DNA of 64,000 nt, taken from NCBI GenBank assembly GCA_007844125.1, contig CM017556.1, forward strand, positions 21,488,057 to 21,552,056, read 5' to 3'. The notes under the pieces were generated by a model. That model made no database searches, had not been told where the DNA came from, and saw only the letters and a program-made list of their open reading frames with translations. The translations under genes were made by a program, and so were the position numbers. Every line of letters starts with the position of its first letter. Within the stretch, counting starts at the first letter, position 1. The DNA is from Sinonovacula constricta. Lineage: Eukaryota > Mollusca > Bivalvia > Cardiida > Solecurtidae. Shown one piece after another: positions 1-12,310 of the stretch.

Positions 1-972
1 ATACCATACATAGATTTAGCCTTAAGGGCACATATATATATACATGGACCACATCTATTGGTCATATGCTAAATAGGTATGAAAACTAGTGCATGTATAC
101 ATGCGCGTGGTCAGAACAGCTCAGACCACAGAACTGGACAAACCACAGAACAGTACAGACAACTATGAATACGTACTGCCACTATTCACCATGAGCCTAT
201 ATATTGAATAAACTATGTAATCTTCAAATGAGACTTTGGAGTATGTTTAGATTCCCACGACCACAGAACTGGACAAACCACAAAACAGAACAGACAACTA
301 TGAATATGTAATGCCACTATTCACCATGAGCGTATATATTAAATAACTATGTAATCCCCACATTATGTTACAACAGCTCTTTTCAGCGCTTGGATTCTTT
401 CATTGCTTGCCTGGCTAAATGAAGCTGGTATAGATAAATCATGTGATGTATTCGTTTTTCATATCCCAGACGCTCCAGGGCAGTAAATGTAACTGTCTGG
501 TGCGCTCGGGTTTGTTCTGTTTGTTTTGAATGACTCATCACAGATTTGTTCTTACTTTCACATTTGGCTTGCATGCCCTGAGCCCTCGGGGTTTTGTATA
601 TGTTGCAGCCTCATAGGACTATTGTCATATATTCTAAGTGGAAAGTTTACCACAGAACGGAGAGCTCTTCAAATAATTGGCATAATGCCCATCTGTGTCT
701 AAGCGCCCAGTATGCAGTTTTTTGGATTGTACTTTTATCTTGCGTGTTTAAACAGACAGCGTTAGAGCAGTGGTGCACTATATTTTTGACCCATGTTCAA
801 GACTGATTTATTCTCCTATTAATGCGTATATATACATACATACATACATACATACATACATCCAACCATTTATTTTAGATGTCTATGTTTACATATTACG
901 TTTGAGGTAGAGTTTGTTTTAAGGTCAGATGATAGACGATGATTTGAATATAAAGTGTATGTTTGCAGACTT
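1..972. repeat. 0.97-kb direct duplication, copy A
   Basis: This block matches 18901-19889 base for base apart from a handful of substitutions, one single-base indel and a different number of ACAT units. The match stops abruptly after the shared GCAGACTT. The left edge lies outside the window. It holds a ~137-bp internal tandem repeat (about 125-228 and 262-357) and an ACAT microsatellite at about 833-862. A 63-codon minus-strand frame (574-383) is identical in both copies but has no recognised domain. The part around 440-620 resembles dispersed repeats at 23.3, 47.1 and 48.7 kb. Confidence 0.9.
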
Positions 973-984
973 TGTATGGCGTCT

Positions 985-1170
985 GTTTAACACACTATCG
1001 CAGTCAACTTTAAATTGGAAAGTAACACTCCACTCTCATGATCAGTTGTTTACATTATTTCCGTTTTTTAAACAATCGCTTTAACGATCGCATTACTGTT
1101 ATAATTGTTTTAAAAGAACGTTAATGGTATACTTCAATGCAGCTTTTTACCATTTTACCATTTTTTATCA
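985..1170. repeat. Dispersed repeat, pairs with 3655-3850
   Basis: The segment shares a long imperfect match in the same orientation with 3655-3850. Landmarks are AAAGTAAC, a GTGATCAG or ATGATCAG block, TTTCCGTTTxTAAACAAT and ATTACTGTTA. Divergence is substantial, so it is an old repeat of unknown class. Confidence 0.55.
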
Positions 1171-1689
1171 TTGTTTTTGTTGTTATTGTTGTTAAGCAAT
1201 TGTCTAGGCGTGCACGCTGTATTAAAATGGCCAACCCAGCTATACCGCCTTGCATTAATTTATGCGATCCTGATAGGTTCATATCCTAAAGCACCAGAAT
1301 TTCACAAACCTGTAGCCACTAACTACAATTTCATTTTTTGTTATCAGAAAAAAAATCGACAGTAATACTCTTGCTTGGCTATGACTTAAATAAATATGCG
1401 ATCGAACATTGACATCAGAGACGGTTAAATTTACGAAAGGCTAAGCAAAATGTGTACATATATATTTGAGAGAAGTGAACTGTGAATTGCAAAAGCCAAA
1501 GCGACGCATTTAGTTACATACACAAGTATTTATAAAGAAGGTATGTGATGGAAAATGGGAACTATAGCAATATCAACAATTTCCTCCACGAAGTATTTAA
1601 AAGACCTATTTGATGTTTAATTCACATTGACTTTTTGGTATCATCACTGTACATATTGTACATTTGTCTTTTTATATGTGCCACTTGTA

Positions 1690-2641
1690 TCTTTAATTGT
1701 TCCTCTTTTGTTTTGTTTACTTAATTGTCCATGAATCGATTAGATTTGTGACTCATCTATATGCAACAATTGGTGGTAATTTCATTATTTCTGCCATTCC
1801 TTTTGTTTGCTTAATATGTTCATATCTTGGTTGACTATCTTACGCATTTTGGGAAGATAACTTGAGTATGTGATAACAAGTGGTACCCTGTCGTTTTTAT
1901 TTTCTTTGTTTATTTTATTCTTTTGAATGCATCTTCTCGTGATGCTCTGTCAGCTTTCTGAAGTTCTTTGTTAATCTTTTTCTTTTTATATCCTCTTTTT
2001 GAAAGTTGTCTTGTGATTATTGTTCTTTGATGCATGTATAAATCTTCGTCACTACAAATTCTTGTTAGCCTTAAACCTAATCCATATGAATATGTTCGCT
2101 AAACGTGGATAGGATGGTCAGAATCTTTGTAGACATAAATATGCTTTTCTGTTTCTGTATCACGTTTCCCATTATCGAGAATATACGTTCATTTCAAGAA
2201 ATGCAAGTTTCTTATAAGTCCTTGTTAAATGTACTTATATTTGCGGAGTAATACTATTAGCGAATTTTACCAATGTTTTTTAATGTGTCAACACCATGTA
2301 ACCTTGTACACCTAAAGCTGTAGATGGAATTGCGACAGGTTCCTATCCCAGACAGTCATATATCTACATGCATAATTTCTTCCTAACCTTGAGCCAATCC
2401 CCGTGTCGTCAACTTCAATGTAATGTTTTCCAATGAATTAAAATTTGATGTTTTCAAGGACCAATTGAATCATATTTATAATATCTTCTTCTGGTATTTT
2501 CTTTGATCTTCGGGTACTTAATGACTCACGACATGATTCAAGAACTTCAAGTTTTGAAATTGAGGTATACAGCTTTTCAACATCAAAGCAGAAAAAAATT
2601 GCATGTGCTGGAAGATCTTTGATACGTTTATGACATATCAC
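1690..2641 (-). pseudogene. Penelope-like retroelement RT relic
   Basis: Read on the minus strand, the pieces line up in order with Penelope-type reverse transcriptase: FDVEKLYTSI near 2570, then GIGSRLGRNYAC followed by YMTVWDRN near 2350, FANSITPQI and KLAFLEMNVY near 2200, SYGLGLRLTRICSDEDLY near 2070, RVPLVITYSSYLPKM near 1890, and PPIVAYR near 1750. The reading frame changes and stops interrupt it several times, so it cannot be translated. The N-terminal half and any GIY-YIG endonuclease are not recognisable; the right side runs into ACTC-type simple sequence. Assignment to Penelope-like elements rests on motif order recalled from the family. A related RT lineage is the main alternative. 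Confidence 0.7.
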
Positions 2642-3080
2642 TCACTCGTTCCATCACTTACTAGTTCGGCCTCGTACTCACTCACCAACTCACTTAATTA
2701 CCTGAAGTTTCTATGCAAGTTGAATCTAATTAGGTTTTTCATGAAAAAAACATTCTTGTGCTTTCTCCAGTCTCTAAATCATTTAGGTTTTTAAGATAAA
2801 CTGAAATTAATTATGTAGTTTAAAAATAAGCACAACATTTTTAAATGTTTGTTTATGCTTCAGATAGCTAGCTTGCTTGACCACTCACACGCCCACTAAC
2901 TCACTCACCACTTACACACGCACACCCTCTGACGCTTGCTTACTCGAGCACTTACTTACTCATTTTCTTCCTCACATACTCACTTGCTCACTCACTCACT
3001 CACTATCTGTGTGCTCCTTCATGAGTAAATACCCACACCTTCACTTAACCACCTATATTGACACTAACTCAATTGCTTGA
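2638..3080. repeat. Degenerate CTCA/ACTC simple repeat
   Basis: Imperfect ACTC and CTCA tetranucleotides dominate 2638-2705 and 2877-3010, with AT-rich unique sequence between. Apparent Thr/Ser/Leu-rich reading frames here are low-complexity artefacts. Confidence 0.8.
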
Positions 3081-3502
3081 TCGTTCTCATATAAAAACAT
3101 ACTAACCTGTGTACTAGTTGATTTCAAATGCACTGATTGTTATAATCGACATTTAACTGAAAAAGGCTGATTTTATTTGTTTTATATTAATTTTATGACT
3201 AAGCAGCCTCATGTACATTTCTTTATGTTCTCGTCTATGTATGAAAAACATGTGTTTGGATTGTGGCGCTATAAGGCATGACGTCAATGACTTCATTAAG
3301 TTTGAACTTAAAATATCCAATTATATATTAATTATTATTAATATAATTATAATTATAATTAGATATATCGGATAAATGTTGTGCTTTTGAAAATTGTTTT
3401 TATTTTATTATGAATATCTTTAAACACTCGACACAATTGTATTAAGTCGCAAAAATAAAGTAAATAAAGTACTGAGCCTAATAATAAATATATAATAATT
3501 AC
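3081..3502. other. AT-rich stretch, no gene seen
   Basis: It contains an ATT/TAAT-rich hairpin-prone run near 3322-3360. No exon-like or repeat-family content was recognised. Confidence 0.5.
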
Positions 3503-3551
3503 CTTTAAAAGCGGCCAATGGCACCAGGAGGGAAATGCCAAAGCGAATCCT
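3503..3551 (-). pseudogene. Ly6-type signal-peptide exon, start codon lost
   Basis: On the minus strand this 49-base segment aligns without gaps with the signal-peptide exons at 11974-11926 and 14051-14003 and ends at the same GT donor in the same phase (AAAG/GTAATT). The core FGISLLVPLAAF matches VGISLLVLLAAF of the 14-kb exon. At the position of the initiator the sequence is AGG instead of ATG. No matching cysteine-rich exon follows on the minus strand, where Penelope-like sequence lies instead. It is best read as a decayed duplicate of the first exon. The frame stays open upstream, so use as an internal exon cannot be excluded. Confidence 0.65.
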
Positions 3552-3654
3552 CTTCCAGAAAATACAGAGGTATTCCTCTAGACCTAACAGAAGTTGGATG
3601 GGTGTGGGTATATTTTTTAATATTATATAATAATTATATATTAAACATTGAAAA

Positions 3655-3850
3655 GTGTTTTTATAACAGTCTGTTGCAGAGTTTACTTTACATTTAAAGT
3701 AACTCTTCACCCGCGTGATCAGTTTTTTCCGTTTATAAACAATTACTTTTACAATCACACTACTGTTAACATTGTATTATTAGAACATTTTTATATATAT
3801 TTCAAGTCAGCTTTTGATCAGCTTTTGGCCATGGTTAAATGGCGGTTTGG
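3655..3850. repeat. Dispersed repeat, pairs with 985-1170
   Basis: This is the second copy of the old repeat described at 985-1170, in the same orientation. It lies immediately upstream (minus-strand sense) of the signal-peptide relic. Confidence 0.55.
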
Positions 3851-4794
3851 CAACAATGATGATACCACATCTTAAAACATTCAAAGTAAAAGTTATCATT
3901 GTTTTGACAACATATGCAAAGAAAAAAAACTTAATGCAGTGTTGCTTTATGACTTGAAATATCAGGCAAAATCTCACCAAATCGAAACTGTTTAGATGCG
4001 TGCTGAATAAATAAAATATATGCAGGGGTGCAAATATAAGTTGTTATCAAACGGACGCACCACGCTGAAAGAACGCTGGACACGCGCTGTCAACACGAGA
4101 AGGGCGCTCAGCTGAGCGAGAATGAACGGACTTCATTAGCTTTGCTTTCGCGTTCATATTCGCAAATCTCGGTGTTTGTTTTTTTCTACGCAAAACATAG
4201 ATATTTTCACTTCAGTGGTGTATTTTGCAATGACTATTCCTTTTTTAACAACGCACACTCCATAGGACAATATGTGCGGTTTTGTTGTTGTTGCTGTTAT
4301 TTTATCATGCTTTCAATATTTGTGTAAATCATTTGGGTATTTTTCACAAACATATTAAAATTAAATTTCTAAGTTAAGAATAGTATTATAAAGATGTAAC
4401 AGACTGTTTTCGATAATCGTCTTCGTAATTATTATTGATCCGTAATCTAACTGATAATGCATCCAATTTGCAAGTTGGTGTTTCATGTGTAGTTTACACT
4501 TTTATAAGAAGATGGATTAAACGCCTAATTATGAATGTCCAATTGAATGAAATATCGTATTCGAAATATACATAATGGTCATTGTCACAAAGAGCATAGT
4601 TACACACAAAACTAATTTGGGTCTATGGTCTTTAGGTCTATAAAGACAAAGATGAAAATTTATGGTCAAATATAAAACTACATATTCGTTAAAAGCCCTC
4701 TGTTGATGCCATTTAAATGCAAATTTAGTTCATTTTGCGAATAAAAAGATGAACCAGATATATTGAAGAAAGTGTAAACGAATACATATATTTA
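3851..4794. other. Intergenic, no gene seen
   Basis: The stretch is AT-rich with a short GC-richer patch at about 4060-4130. No exon, RNA gene or recognisable element was found. Confidence 0.5.
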
Positions 4795-4880
4795 ATTACG
4801 CCTACAACCGTCGGTGAGCCCATCTCGAACAGAGACGGTCATGTACATATATGACTGTCTGGGATAGGAACCTGACATTT
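4795..4880 (+). pseudogene. Penelope-like RT fragment
   Basis: In the plus frame the segment reads LEQRRSCTYMTVWDRNLT. It corresponds to the GSRLGRNYACxYMxxWDRNL region of the RT relic at 1.7-2.6 kb, which lies in the opposite orientation. About 30 bases (4847-4876) are almost identical to the complement of 2337-2366. Only this small piece is recognisable. Confidence 0.6.
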
Positions 4881-7734
4881 TATTCTTTTATTATTATTAT
4901 TATTTGTCAATGTAATGGCCATATAGTTCCCACTTCGTCTCCATCAGAAACGAAAAAGTAGAGTCCTTATTTAGACCGATGTCCTCTTGGCAATGTTGTC
5001 CTCTAACCAATCTTCGTCAAGGTCATCATCCCATTGGCCGCTCATCTTTTAAACTGATGTTAAGGTAGAAATATTTGGCGTAATATTATTTGTTCAAAAA
5101 ACAGATCATGTAAATTTTATAAAGCTTCGTCATATAAGGATCACAGGATTGCACATCGTTTTTTATTGCTCAGGCGCTGGTTGAAGTCAACTTAAAATAT
5201 AAGAACTCAGAAGTATATTTCGAACACAAAACGTTCGTCAATCCCTTGTACTACACGATTAAGCACAGTGCCGGTCATAGATACATCCCTTAATTTCTTG
5301 CACGTCTAAGAATATTATAGTAAAAATACATTCGGAATAATAATGCAGTACGATATGCATTTATCAGATTTTTCTACACCTGTTCTTACAGCAAGATTTG
5401 TGGTTGTTACTGTTCTGTAGCTGCATTAGATGGGTATCATTTAATTTCAATTTAATATACAAAAGTCAAAATCATATGATAACTTCTAGACTATATACCG
5501 ATAATGTAGTTAATTTGACCACGATGGTGCACAAGAAATTAATTTAGCGATTTTACGATCCGTATTAAAACTCATTTTTAACCTGCTCAAGATTAACTTA
5601 TGGTAGGATCAATATTACTGCCGCTTACATGTAACAAACACATATTTATACAGTATGTTAAAAACGATGACATATAATAAAAATTTAAACCAATATTTAA
5701 TCCTTAAGATCACATTTATGATATTGGCGACATTGTTTTGGACATGTTATTAGACTATGTCATCTTGTGTAAAGTATTACAACTAAAATATTTTTTCTCA
5801 TGTGGCCTTGACCTTTTGACAGGCTATGATTCCTTATTATTTCCTTATCAGTTACAAGCAGAATTGACAGTAATAAAACTGTTCATCTGTTCTTGTGTCA
5901 TTAATGTCATATCTTTTATTGCTATTCTCTACACCTTTTCTGTCGTCAGTAATGATTGTATGCAACCTATATTATGGTTTATTGGCAAACTGTTACATGT
6001 AGGTGCTAAAGCTAGAGCTAGGTCCATTTAAAGTCATCTCCAACTGCTTATATTTTTCTAGTTTCTTAAACTAAAAACTTTAACAAAATCCCAATTGTTA
6101 TGTGCAAATGCTGTCTTTTCTCATATCAATATATTAACAACATATACTTGTCCTAAGTATCCATTATAACTCGCACGCCATTTGAGCACCGAACTATAAA
6201 TGCGTTGAGTTATTACAACAGGCCATAAGAGTCTGACTATTCCTAAGTCTTCTAACAAATAAATTGACCAAATATTTATAATTTTGATAATCAATTATGT
6301 CAACATATCTATCCGGATATGAATATTCTTAATAACAGTTAAATAGTTTATAAAATAAACTATGATTACTGTATACATATTGTCAGGCATAAAAGAAAAA
6401 TATTCACCATTTTGATACGCCCTCATATTAATGCAATTTACTGCAACCTGACCCTACAATGTGGGCTTATCGGACTAGGAAATACACACACATGCGGTCA
6501 TACTCATTAATTTGAGTTATAAACATTTCGAATCAAAGCGAACATACTCCCTACCTTCCTTATGTGTTAAGTTGTACATGGACGCATGGATTATACAATA
6601 TTTTCTGAAAAAAAGAGAGAAAACTAGTGAAGTTTACGGGAGTCAATGCTGAGGAAAGAGGGATTTTCTATGGCCTCCTTTTAATGTCCATTCGTTGTCA
6701 GTCACTAATTGTACAGTCATTTACTGAGCTGAATGCTCTACTTCAGCCATCTCATTTACCTCCGACGGACTGATCGAATGTTGTGGCTTTACTGCATTTT
6801 ACTGAATGCAAAATCGATGCGAATGTATGAATAATAACTTCAACCGAACCTTATACAAAAAACCAAAGCCTGATATCTTCGGCATATATCTTCCACGGAA
6901 TCGGTAACGGTTGGTTCGGTGCAGTGAATTTATTTAGAGTTGTGTTATTTATAAATTTATTATAAGGTTAACTGTTGCGCAAAGCACTTCTCTTCAATAT
7001 AATATGGGGTACTTAAACATCGGTGTTTCAGTGATTCAGTGATTCTGTGATTTATTTATGACATATCATATCATATCATCCGTAGATGACATATAATTGT
7101 GTGATTATTTTATAGTCAATATATATACCTCTTTTATTTAATTGGTCAACTTAAAACAAACTGGTCCGTGTAGTTGTAATAAAGCTAAGTAGTCGAAATG
7201 GATTCGGGGTGTATTATTTGACCAGAATTCTTAAAAGAACTGTAAAATTATGCATCTGACTGTTTCCAATGTTTATGTTAAAAGTTAATTATCTTTATTT
7301 CAGATTTGACATCTGTATGTTGTTTCTGACAACACGTATCAATGTCCCTTGTGTTTAATGATTTTCTTTAAAAACACCACGTTCAGATTTTTTGCACTTC
7401 ACCGAATGTGCGTATTAACTATGTTTATATTATACAAACATAAATCAATTACATTTTTGTGTAAAAATGGAGAAATTATTTTATTTAAAAGTTCTAATTA
7501 AAAAACAACACAAAGGCTTTGCTGACCAAATAACACGACAGTTTATGACTTTAAGAAACCTGAGAGCAGATGCATTTTTTAAATTCAAAACAATCTATTT
7601 ATGCCACATAGGCAGGGTGTGAGTAAATTGACTGAAAGTAGACAAGTAAAGAGTTGTAGCGGTGTAGGTATATAATACATATTCCGTCAGAAAGACAGAG
7701 AGATAAACTACGAGAAACAGAAAGGTCGCGTGAG
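4881..7734. other. Intergenic, no gene seen
   Basis: The sequence is AT-rich throughout. A 97-codon open frame at 5738-6031 is hydrophobic and has no family motif, no matching splice context and no compositional contrast with its surroundings. It is probably chance. Confidence 0.45.
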
Positions 7735-7960
7735 ACAGATAAACAAAGAGAGAGAGAGAGAGAAATAGAAATACAGAGATAGACAGATAGATAGAGACAG
7801 AGTCAGATGCATTCGCAGATAGAGACTGAGACAACCAGCTATCCAGAAAGACAGACAGACACACAGACATGCAAACAGACAGACAGACAGGCAGGCAGAC
7901 AGATATGTAGACAGACAGACATATAGACAGACAAATGGATATGTAGATAGAAGACCCTGC
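7735..7960. repeat. GA / ACAG / AGAT compound microsatellite
   Basis: A short GA run at about 7748-7763 is followed by variable ACAG, AGAC and AGAT tetranucleotides up to about 7950. The long Ser/Leu/Cys/Val-rich minus-strand frame over it is a translation of simple sequence. Confidence 0.85.
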
Positions 7961-9755
7961 GAGCATCTGATATATAACAGTTGATGATGACTTACTCTTG
8001 CAATATAACGACTCGTGTCTGCCAGTGTTTAAATTGATTATTTTACTAGCTGCAATGTTTCTGGTAATGCATACATTCGTTTGCAGTCTAGGTTCAGGAC
8101 ATGCATCTCTATATATTCCAATGCTTTTATGTATTGAAAACACTACCGACACCAACAAAAACAACGATGTGCATCGATCACAGCATTATTAATTCATTAA
8201 TTAATTTAATGGACAAGTTTTATGTTTTAAATAGTTCTTAACAGACACATATTAAAGGAAAATAAGTACTTTCATTTTTAAAATATTATCTTTCTAAAGA
8301 GACTTACATCCAATGGTAAATCATATAGACTTTTAGAGAATAATTATGTCAATGGTGTATTCTATTCATTGTCACACAGGTTGACATTCTTACTGAAATG
8401 AAAAATTTGAAGAAAAGGCATCGTTTTGAGAAGATCATTATCGAGTTTGAAAAGCATTTCGTGAAAGTCTTGGGAAGGTATAATGGACAGATAAGGACAA
8501 TGTAACAATTTATAATACTGGAATAGACCGAAGAACAAAACAGACAAACGCAATGTAATAAAAGACGAAGCGTTTTAAACGTTTACAATATATGTTTATT
8601 ACAAGAATGTATAAAGTATCATTAAAAGGGTTAGCTTTATAATTGTTTGCATAAATATAAGCATTAAAATACGGATTATAAAAGATACCAGACAACAATA
8701 AGTAATCCAAATTAAACTTCGGACAAACAACGGCACAGTCACATAAAGAAAACATGCATTTAACTAACAACAAACTCAGCTTGTTAGAAATTACCAATTA
8801 GGTTATCTTTTAACAAAATTGTATGTTTTAATATTCTTATATAATATGCATCGACGATTCACAAGCTATGCAGGAGAACGTTATATGAAGACGTTTTATT
8901 TATTTTTATTTTACTAAATACTAGGTTGATAATCAATGGCACTTTTACCTGTATCATCGCTGCTGCATGTTTTCATACAAAACAATGTCATTGCATATTT
9001 TTATTATTACCCCTGATCAGTGTAGACACTGTGCATGCGTTACCTGTAAGGAGTTCGTAGGGTCATAGTTGCAATCTCTTAAATGTATTTTGTACTTTCA
9101 GCTAAATTACTAGCTACAAACTTTTTCTACAATTCTAAATTACATGATCTGTAGAGCAACGAAAATACAGTTAAATACAATGTTGTTGGCATATATTACG
9201 TCATTGTAATGCAAAATGTTCCTTAAGCATTTTATCACATAATGCGAATGTAAAGAATAAATTGATGGACCGAAAAATGACTAAAGAAAATAATTTCAAA
9301 ACATTTTCTGAATGTCTGAATGAATTCTGTGTTCAAAATAATTATTTTATTTTTCTTTGTTATTGTAATTTTACAGTAAATAAGGCAACTGTTAAGCAAT
9401 AATAAAATTATAAATATAATTATGCAACAAGTCAATAATTATGCTTTTATCCTGATGTTATCGGATAGTGCTTATTATGTTTCATTATTATACTTCAAGA
9501 TCATATGACAGTTTAAGACAGTAACACGTGCATTATTGAATTGGGTAACGTTTTCCGTTTTCAGGCATTGTCCGTACTTTCATGTCATTGTTTAAAATTT
9601 GATTTGATCTTCTTTCATCAATCGAATGCTATGACAAGTATGGTAAGTAAGTTTACACTTGAATCTCTTTTTTCTAAAATTATTAACTACATTTCCTTCT
9701 TAATTGGATTGATGCGCTTGCCAGAATGTGTATACATTATTTTAACATACGTTTG
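7961..9755. other. Ly6 3' flank, no other gene seen
   Basis: AT-rich sequence lies downstream of the minus-strand Ly6 gene. A minus-strand AATAAA occurs at 9351-9346, about 400 bases past the stop, and is a possible but unproven polyadenylation signal. Nothing else was recognised. Confidence 0.4.
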
Positions 9756-9928
9756 TTAAAAAAATCGACACACTATGCCGGCGATAATTGTGGCGAGAAT
9801 CGTTAGCATTGGAACGGTGTGTGACATGCCCTCGTTACACAGGTTCGAACGGCAGTTGCATACATGCATGTCACCTTGATCCGTACATTTGTCCTCCACA
9901 AGACCGGTCCCACAGGAGCGTAAAATAA
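9756..9928 (-). CDS. Ly6-type gene exon 3 (C-terminal cysteines, GPI tail)
   Basis: The acceptor is TTTCCAG/TTATT. The exon encodes LILRSCG, the CNCRSNLCN signature and the hydrophobic tail, ending with TAA at 9758-9756. Confidence 0.85.
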
Positions 9929-11974
9929 CTGGAAATAAGCAAAAGAAAGAATAACTAGAAGTAGTATTCCCTCTTTATATTACAGGTTGGATTCTTCAAA
10001 AGAAATACGATTTGTTTTGTGAAAGTTAAGGTGGGGTGGGTGTAACAATTTGCAAAGCTTTACTAACTTGCAATATTCCCTCTTTATGTATGTAGCTGAA
10101 CTTAACTCTAACTATTAAAAAACTACATTCTTACCTCCCTAGTGGGTAGATGTGTTGGTAGATAATTACTGCAGAAAATATTACATTTTTCCTCTTTTAC
10201 ATTTGTAAAAACATCTAAGACTGAAGCATGCTCATAAAATTGAATCTTATTGAGATAATAATTTATTTAAAGGGTTGTTTTTCAGAAAAAAAAGTTAAAA
10301 GTAAAATTTGTAATATTTCTTTATAAAGTATATAAAATACCTTCCCACAAGGGAGATAACTCAAACATGTCTTGCATTCGAAAATGGGGAAAAGTGTTTT
10401 CTCGTACGGCTAGCAGAACTGCCATATACTCCGTCATTTACAATATTTAGAATTTCCTGGAACTTTTCGTTATGTACATAAATACTCGTTTACAACAGTG
10501 GCAAAAGCAAATGTGCTTATTGAGGTAGATAAAAGGTATATGTTCATGTAGTAGGTTTTAACAAGTGTTAAATGTTTAATCAATGTTACTTTCAACAAAA
10601 AGACCACGAATTGGTTTAAATTATGTTAGACAATCATTTCATGTGTTATGAAAATTATTCATCAACTAAGGTTATGTTGGTTACAGTGACGATGGTTAAA
10701 CTCTATATCTAGTTTTGTTTAAAGAAGTCATACTGCTTAAGTATACTGCTTTTAAATAATGTCTATACAGTGTCGTCACCGTTGTGTTGCATATTTAGAA
10801 GTTCGAACAAATACTCACGGTCGCCTTTTTTTGTTTTACTACAACCACCCGTAATACAATTGATCTTTTTGATTGCCCCCGCATCAAAATCTTCACCGCA
10901 CTCAGCATCTTCCAGAGTCGAACATGAGTAACATTCTTTAGCTTTACTAACTGAAAAGGTAAATAGCAATTGTAATATGCTTGCAACGATGGATTAAAAC
11001 AGAAACGGGTTATGACCTAGGCTTCAATAAAAGTTGTTTTATAGAAAAATCGAATCTTGCAAGATACATTAACTATACTTGTATTTACTTTTGTTTATTC
11101 TTCCTTTACTGAAAATAGAGTTAACTCGAGACATTTTTATGGATAATCCTAAATGGTTTTCGAACTTCATCGACCACGGATGATCAGAAAATCTGATTGC
11201 TGCTCTTAAACAAGGGGATGAAATTTAATGCTATCTGTTAAGTCTATTTAAATGATTGCACTAAATGATGCTATATATTGATATGCAGCATTGAGGTTTC
11301 GAAGTATTCCTAAAGCCCATATATCATTGTAGATACGAATGTGTTTCCTTCTACACAAAAAAAATCCGTAAAGTGTATTGAGCATGTAAAGCATTGTAAA
11401 AAAACGATTCATTTTGACATGTTCCATTCGGACATGTTCCATTTGGACATGCAAACGTCCAAAAACAGACAGCACCGAAAATAAGATAATTATCAAAAGG
11501 AAAACATTAAGCAACCGTTGCTTGTGTTGCAGAAATTAGTAAAAAAAAAGGTTAGAAAGAGAAAAGGAAGGGAATTTTAAGATAATCTTATAGGAAAGAG
11601 AAATGGTCTTATAAAAATGATCTAGTGATTATAACAAATGTGACATTGCTATAGCATTTGTAAGTTTATTTTGGTCAAGGTGACAGCTATGCCGAAAAAA
11701 ACGGACTTGCTATGTACAGTGAAACATACTTAAATAATTATATAAAAATAATGATACTAAAGTTCAGTTAATCCTTTACAAACAGTTCCAAGTGGCCAGG
11801 ATCATTGTCAGGACTGCGGTTTGGGAGCTTTTCGGAAGCGGAGGGTTGTTCATATATAAAATTTATATATTACAGCTCATAAAAAGAAAAACAAGTTATT
11901 TCACTAAAACGACCACAAGGTTTACCTCCGAAAACCGCCATTAGCACCAGCAGAGAAATTCCAACACAATCCAT
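9756..11974 (-). CDS. Ly6/uPAR-domain (three-finger fold) GPI-type protein
   Basis: Three exons (11974-11926, 10950-10819, 9928-9756) join in frame to 354 bases, 117 residues plus TAA. Residues 1-18 form a signal peptide (MDCVGISLLVLMAVFG). The mature part has ten cysteines at 23, 26, 34, 48, 53, 66, 75, 84, 86 and 91, the usual five-disulfide set of the LU domain. It ends in the diagnostic CNCRSNLCN, and LRSCG before the sixth cysteine is also typical. Residues 97-117 are hydrophobic and end the protein, as in GPI-anchor signals, so the product should sit on the outer cell surface. The CYSC..CGEDF start resembles the Quiver/Sleepless-like branch, but ligand or partner cannot be inferred. Introns are GT..AG with phases 1 and 1. 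An upstream exon (14003-14051) could supply an alternative start. Confidence 0.85.
10819..10950 (-). CDS. Ly6-type gene exon 2 (first cysteines)
   Basis: The acceptor is CCTTTTCAG/TTAGT and the donor is CGACC/GTGAGT. The exon encodes residues 17-60 with ECYSCS, ECGEDFD and the C48-C53 pair. Reading past the donor loses the cysteine pattern, which supports the splice choice. Confidence 0.85.
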
Positions 11975-12310
11975 ATTCTAGCAAAACACTACTCTACTCC
12001 ACTTAAATGTCCTGGGATCTGATGCGTATTGGTATTTTCAGGATACTAGACTGGTTTGAGACATCTCCAGTATTTGCGGTCGATAGTATCTTGCATGTCT
12101 TTGCTGAGGCAACTATGTATTTAAGTTCAAGAGCATGTCATGAGAGATTCATGTAGATTATTAGCCGATCTATGATATTCAGACTAATCTATGTATCGAT
12201 CCAACATATTTGATGGAAAGCATCAATTAGAAAACAATGCTGATGTTTTTTGATAAATACAATTTTGTAATGAAAATACTTGCAGATATTTTTGGATTGT
12301 TGCTAGAACT
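11640..12310. repeat. Duplicated promoter/exon-1 segment, copy 1
   Basis: The region around exon 1 (intron start, exon and upstream flank) matches 13830-14560 in the same order. Shared landmarks are GACAGCTATG in the intron, the signal exon, a GGATACTAGACTGG-like block upstream, and TTTGGATTGTTGCT further upstream. Divergence is moderate with indels, so the duplication is not recent. Confidence 0.7.
11926..11974 (-). CDS. Ly6-type gene exon 1 (signal peptide)
   Basis: The ATG at 11974-11972 is followed by 16 codons of hydrophobic signal sequence, then a GGAG/GTAAAC donor. The exon ends after the first base of a codon. Confidence 0.8.

Noticed and set aside
383..574. 63-codon frame identical in both 0.97-kb copies as a duplicated gene
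   Set aside because: Identity reflects the duplicated block. The frame overlaps a dispersed-repeat segment and has no domain.
3420..3758. 112-codon minus frame as a gene
   Set aside because: Only the 49-base signal-exon relic inside it is meaningful; the rest is AT-rich intron-like sequence and the old dispersed repeat.
2336..4877. 35-base inverted repeats 2.5 kb apart resembling transposon termini
   Set aside because: Both arms translate as the same RT segment (YMTVWDRNL), so they are two retroelement fragments in opposite orientation and not TIRs.
7595..8164. 189-codon minus-strand frame
   Set aside because: It is mostly a translation of the ACAG/AGAT microsatellite; the flanks show no domain.
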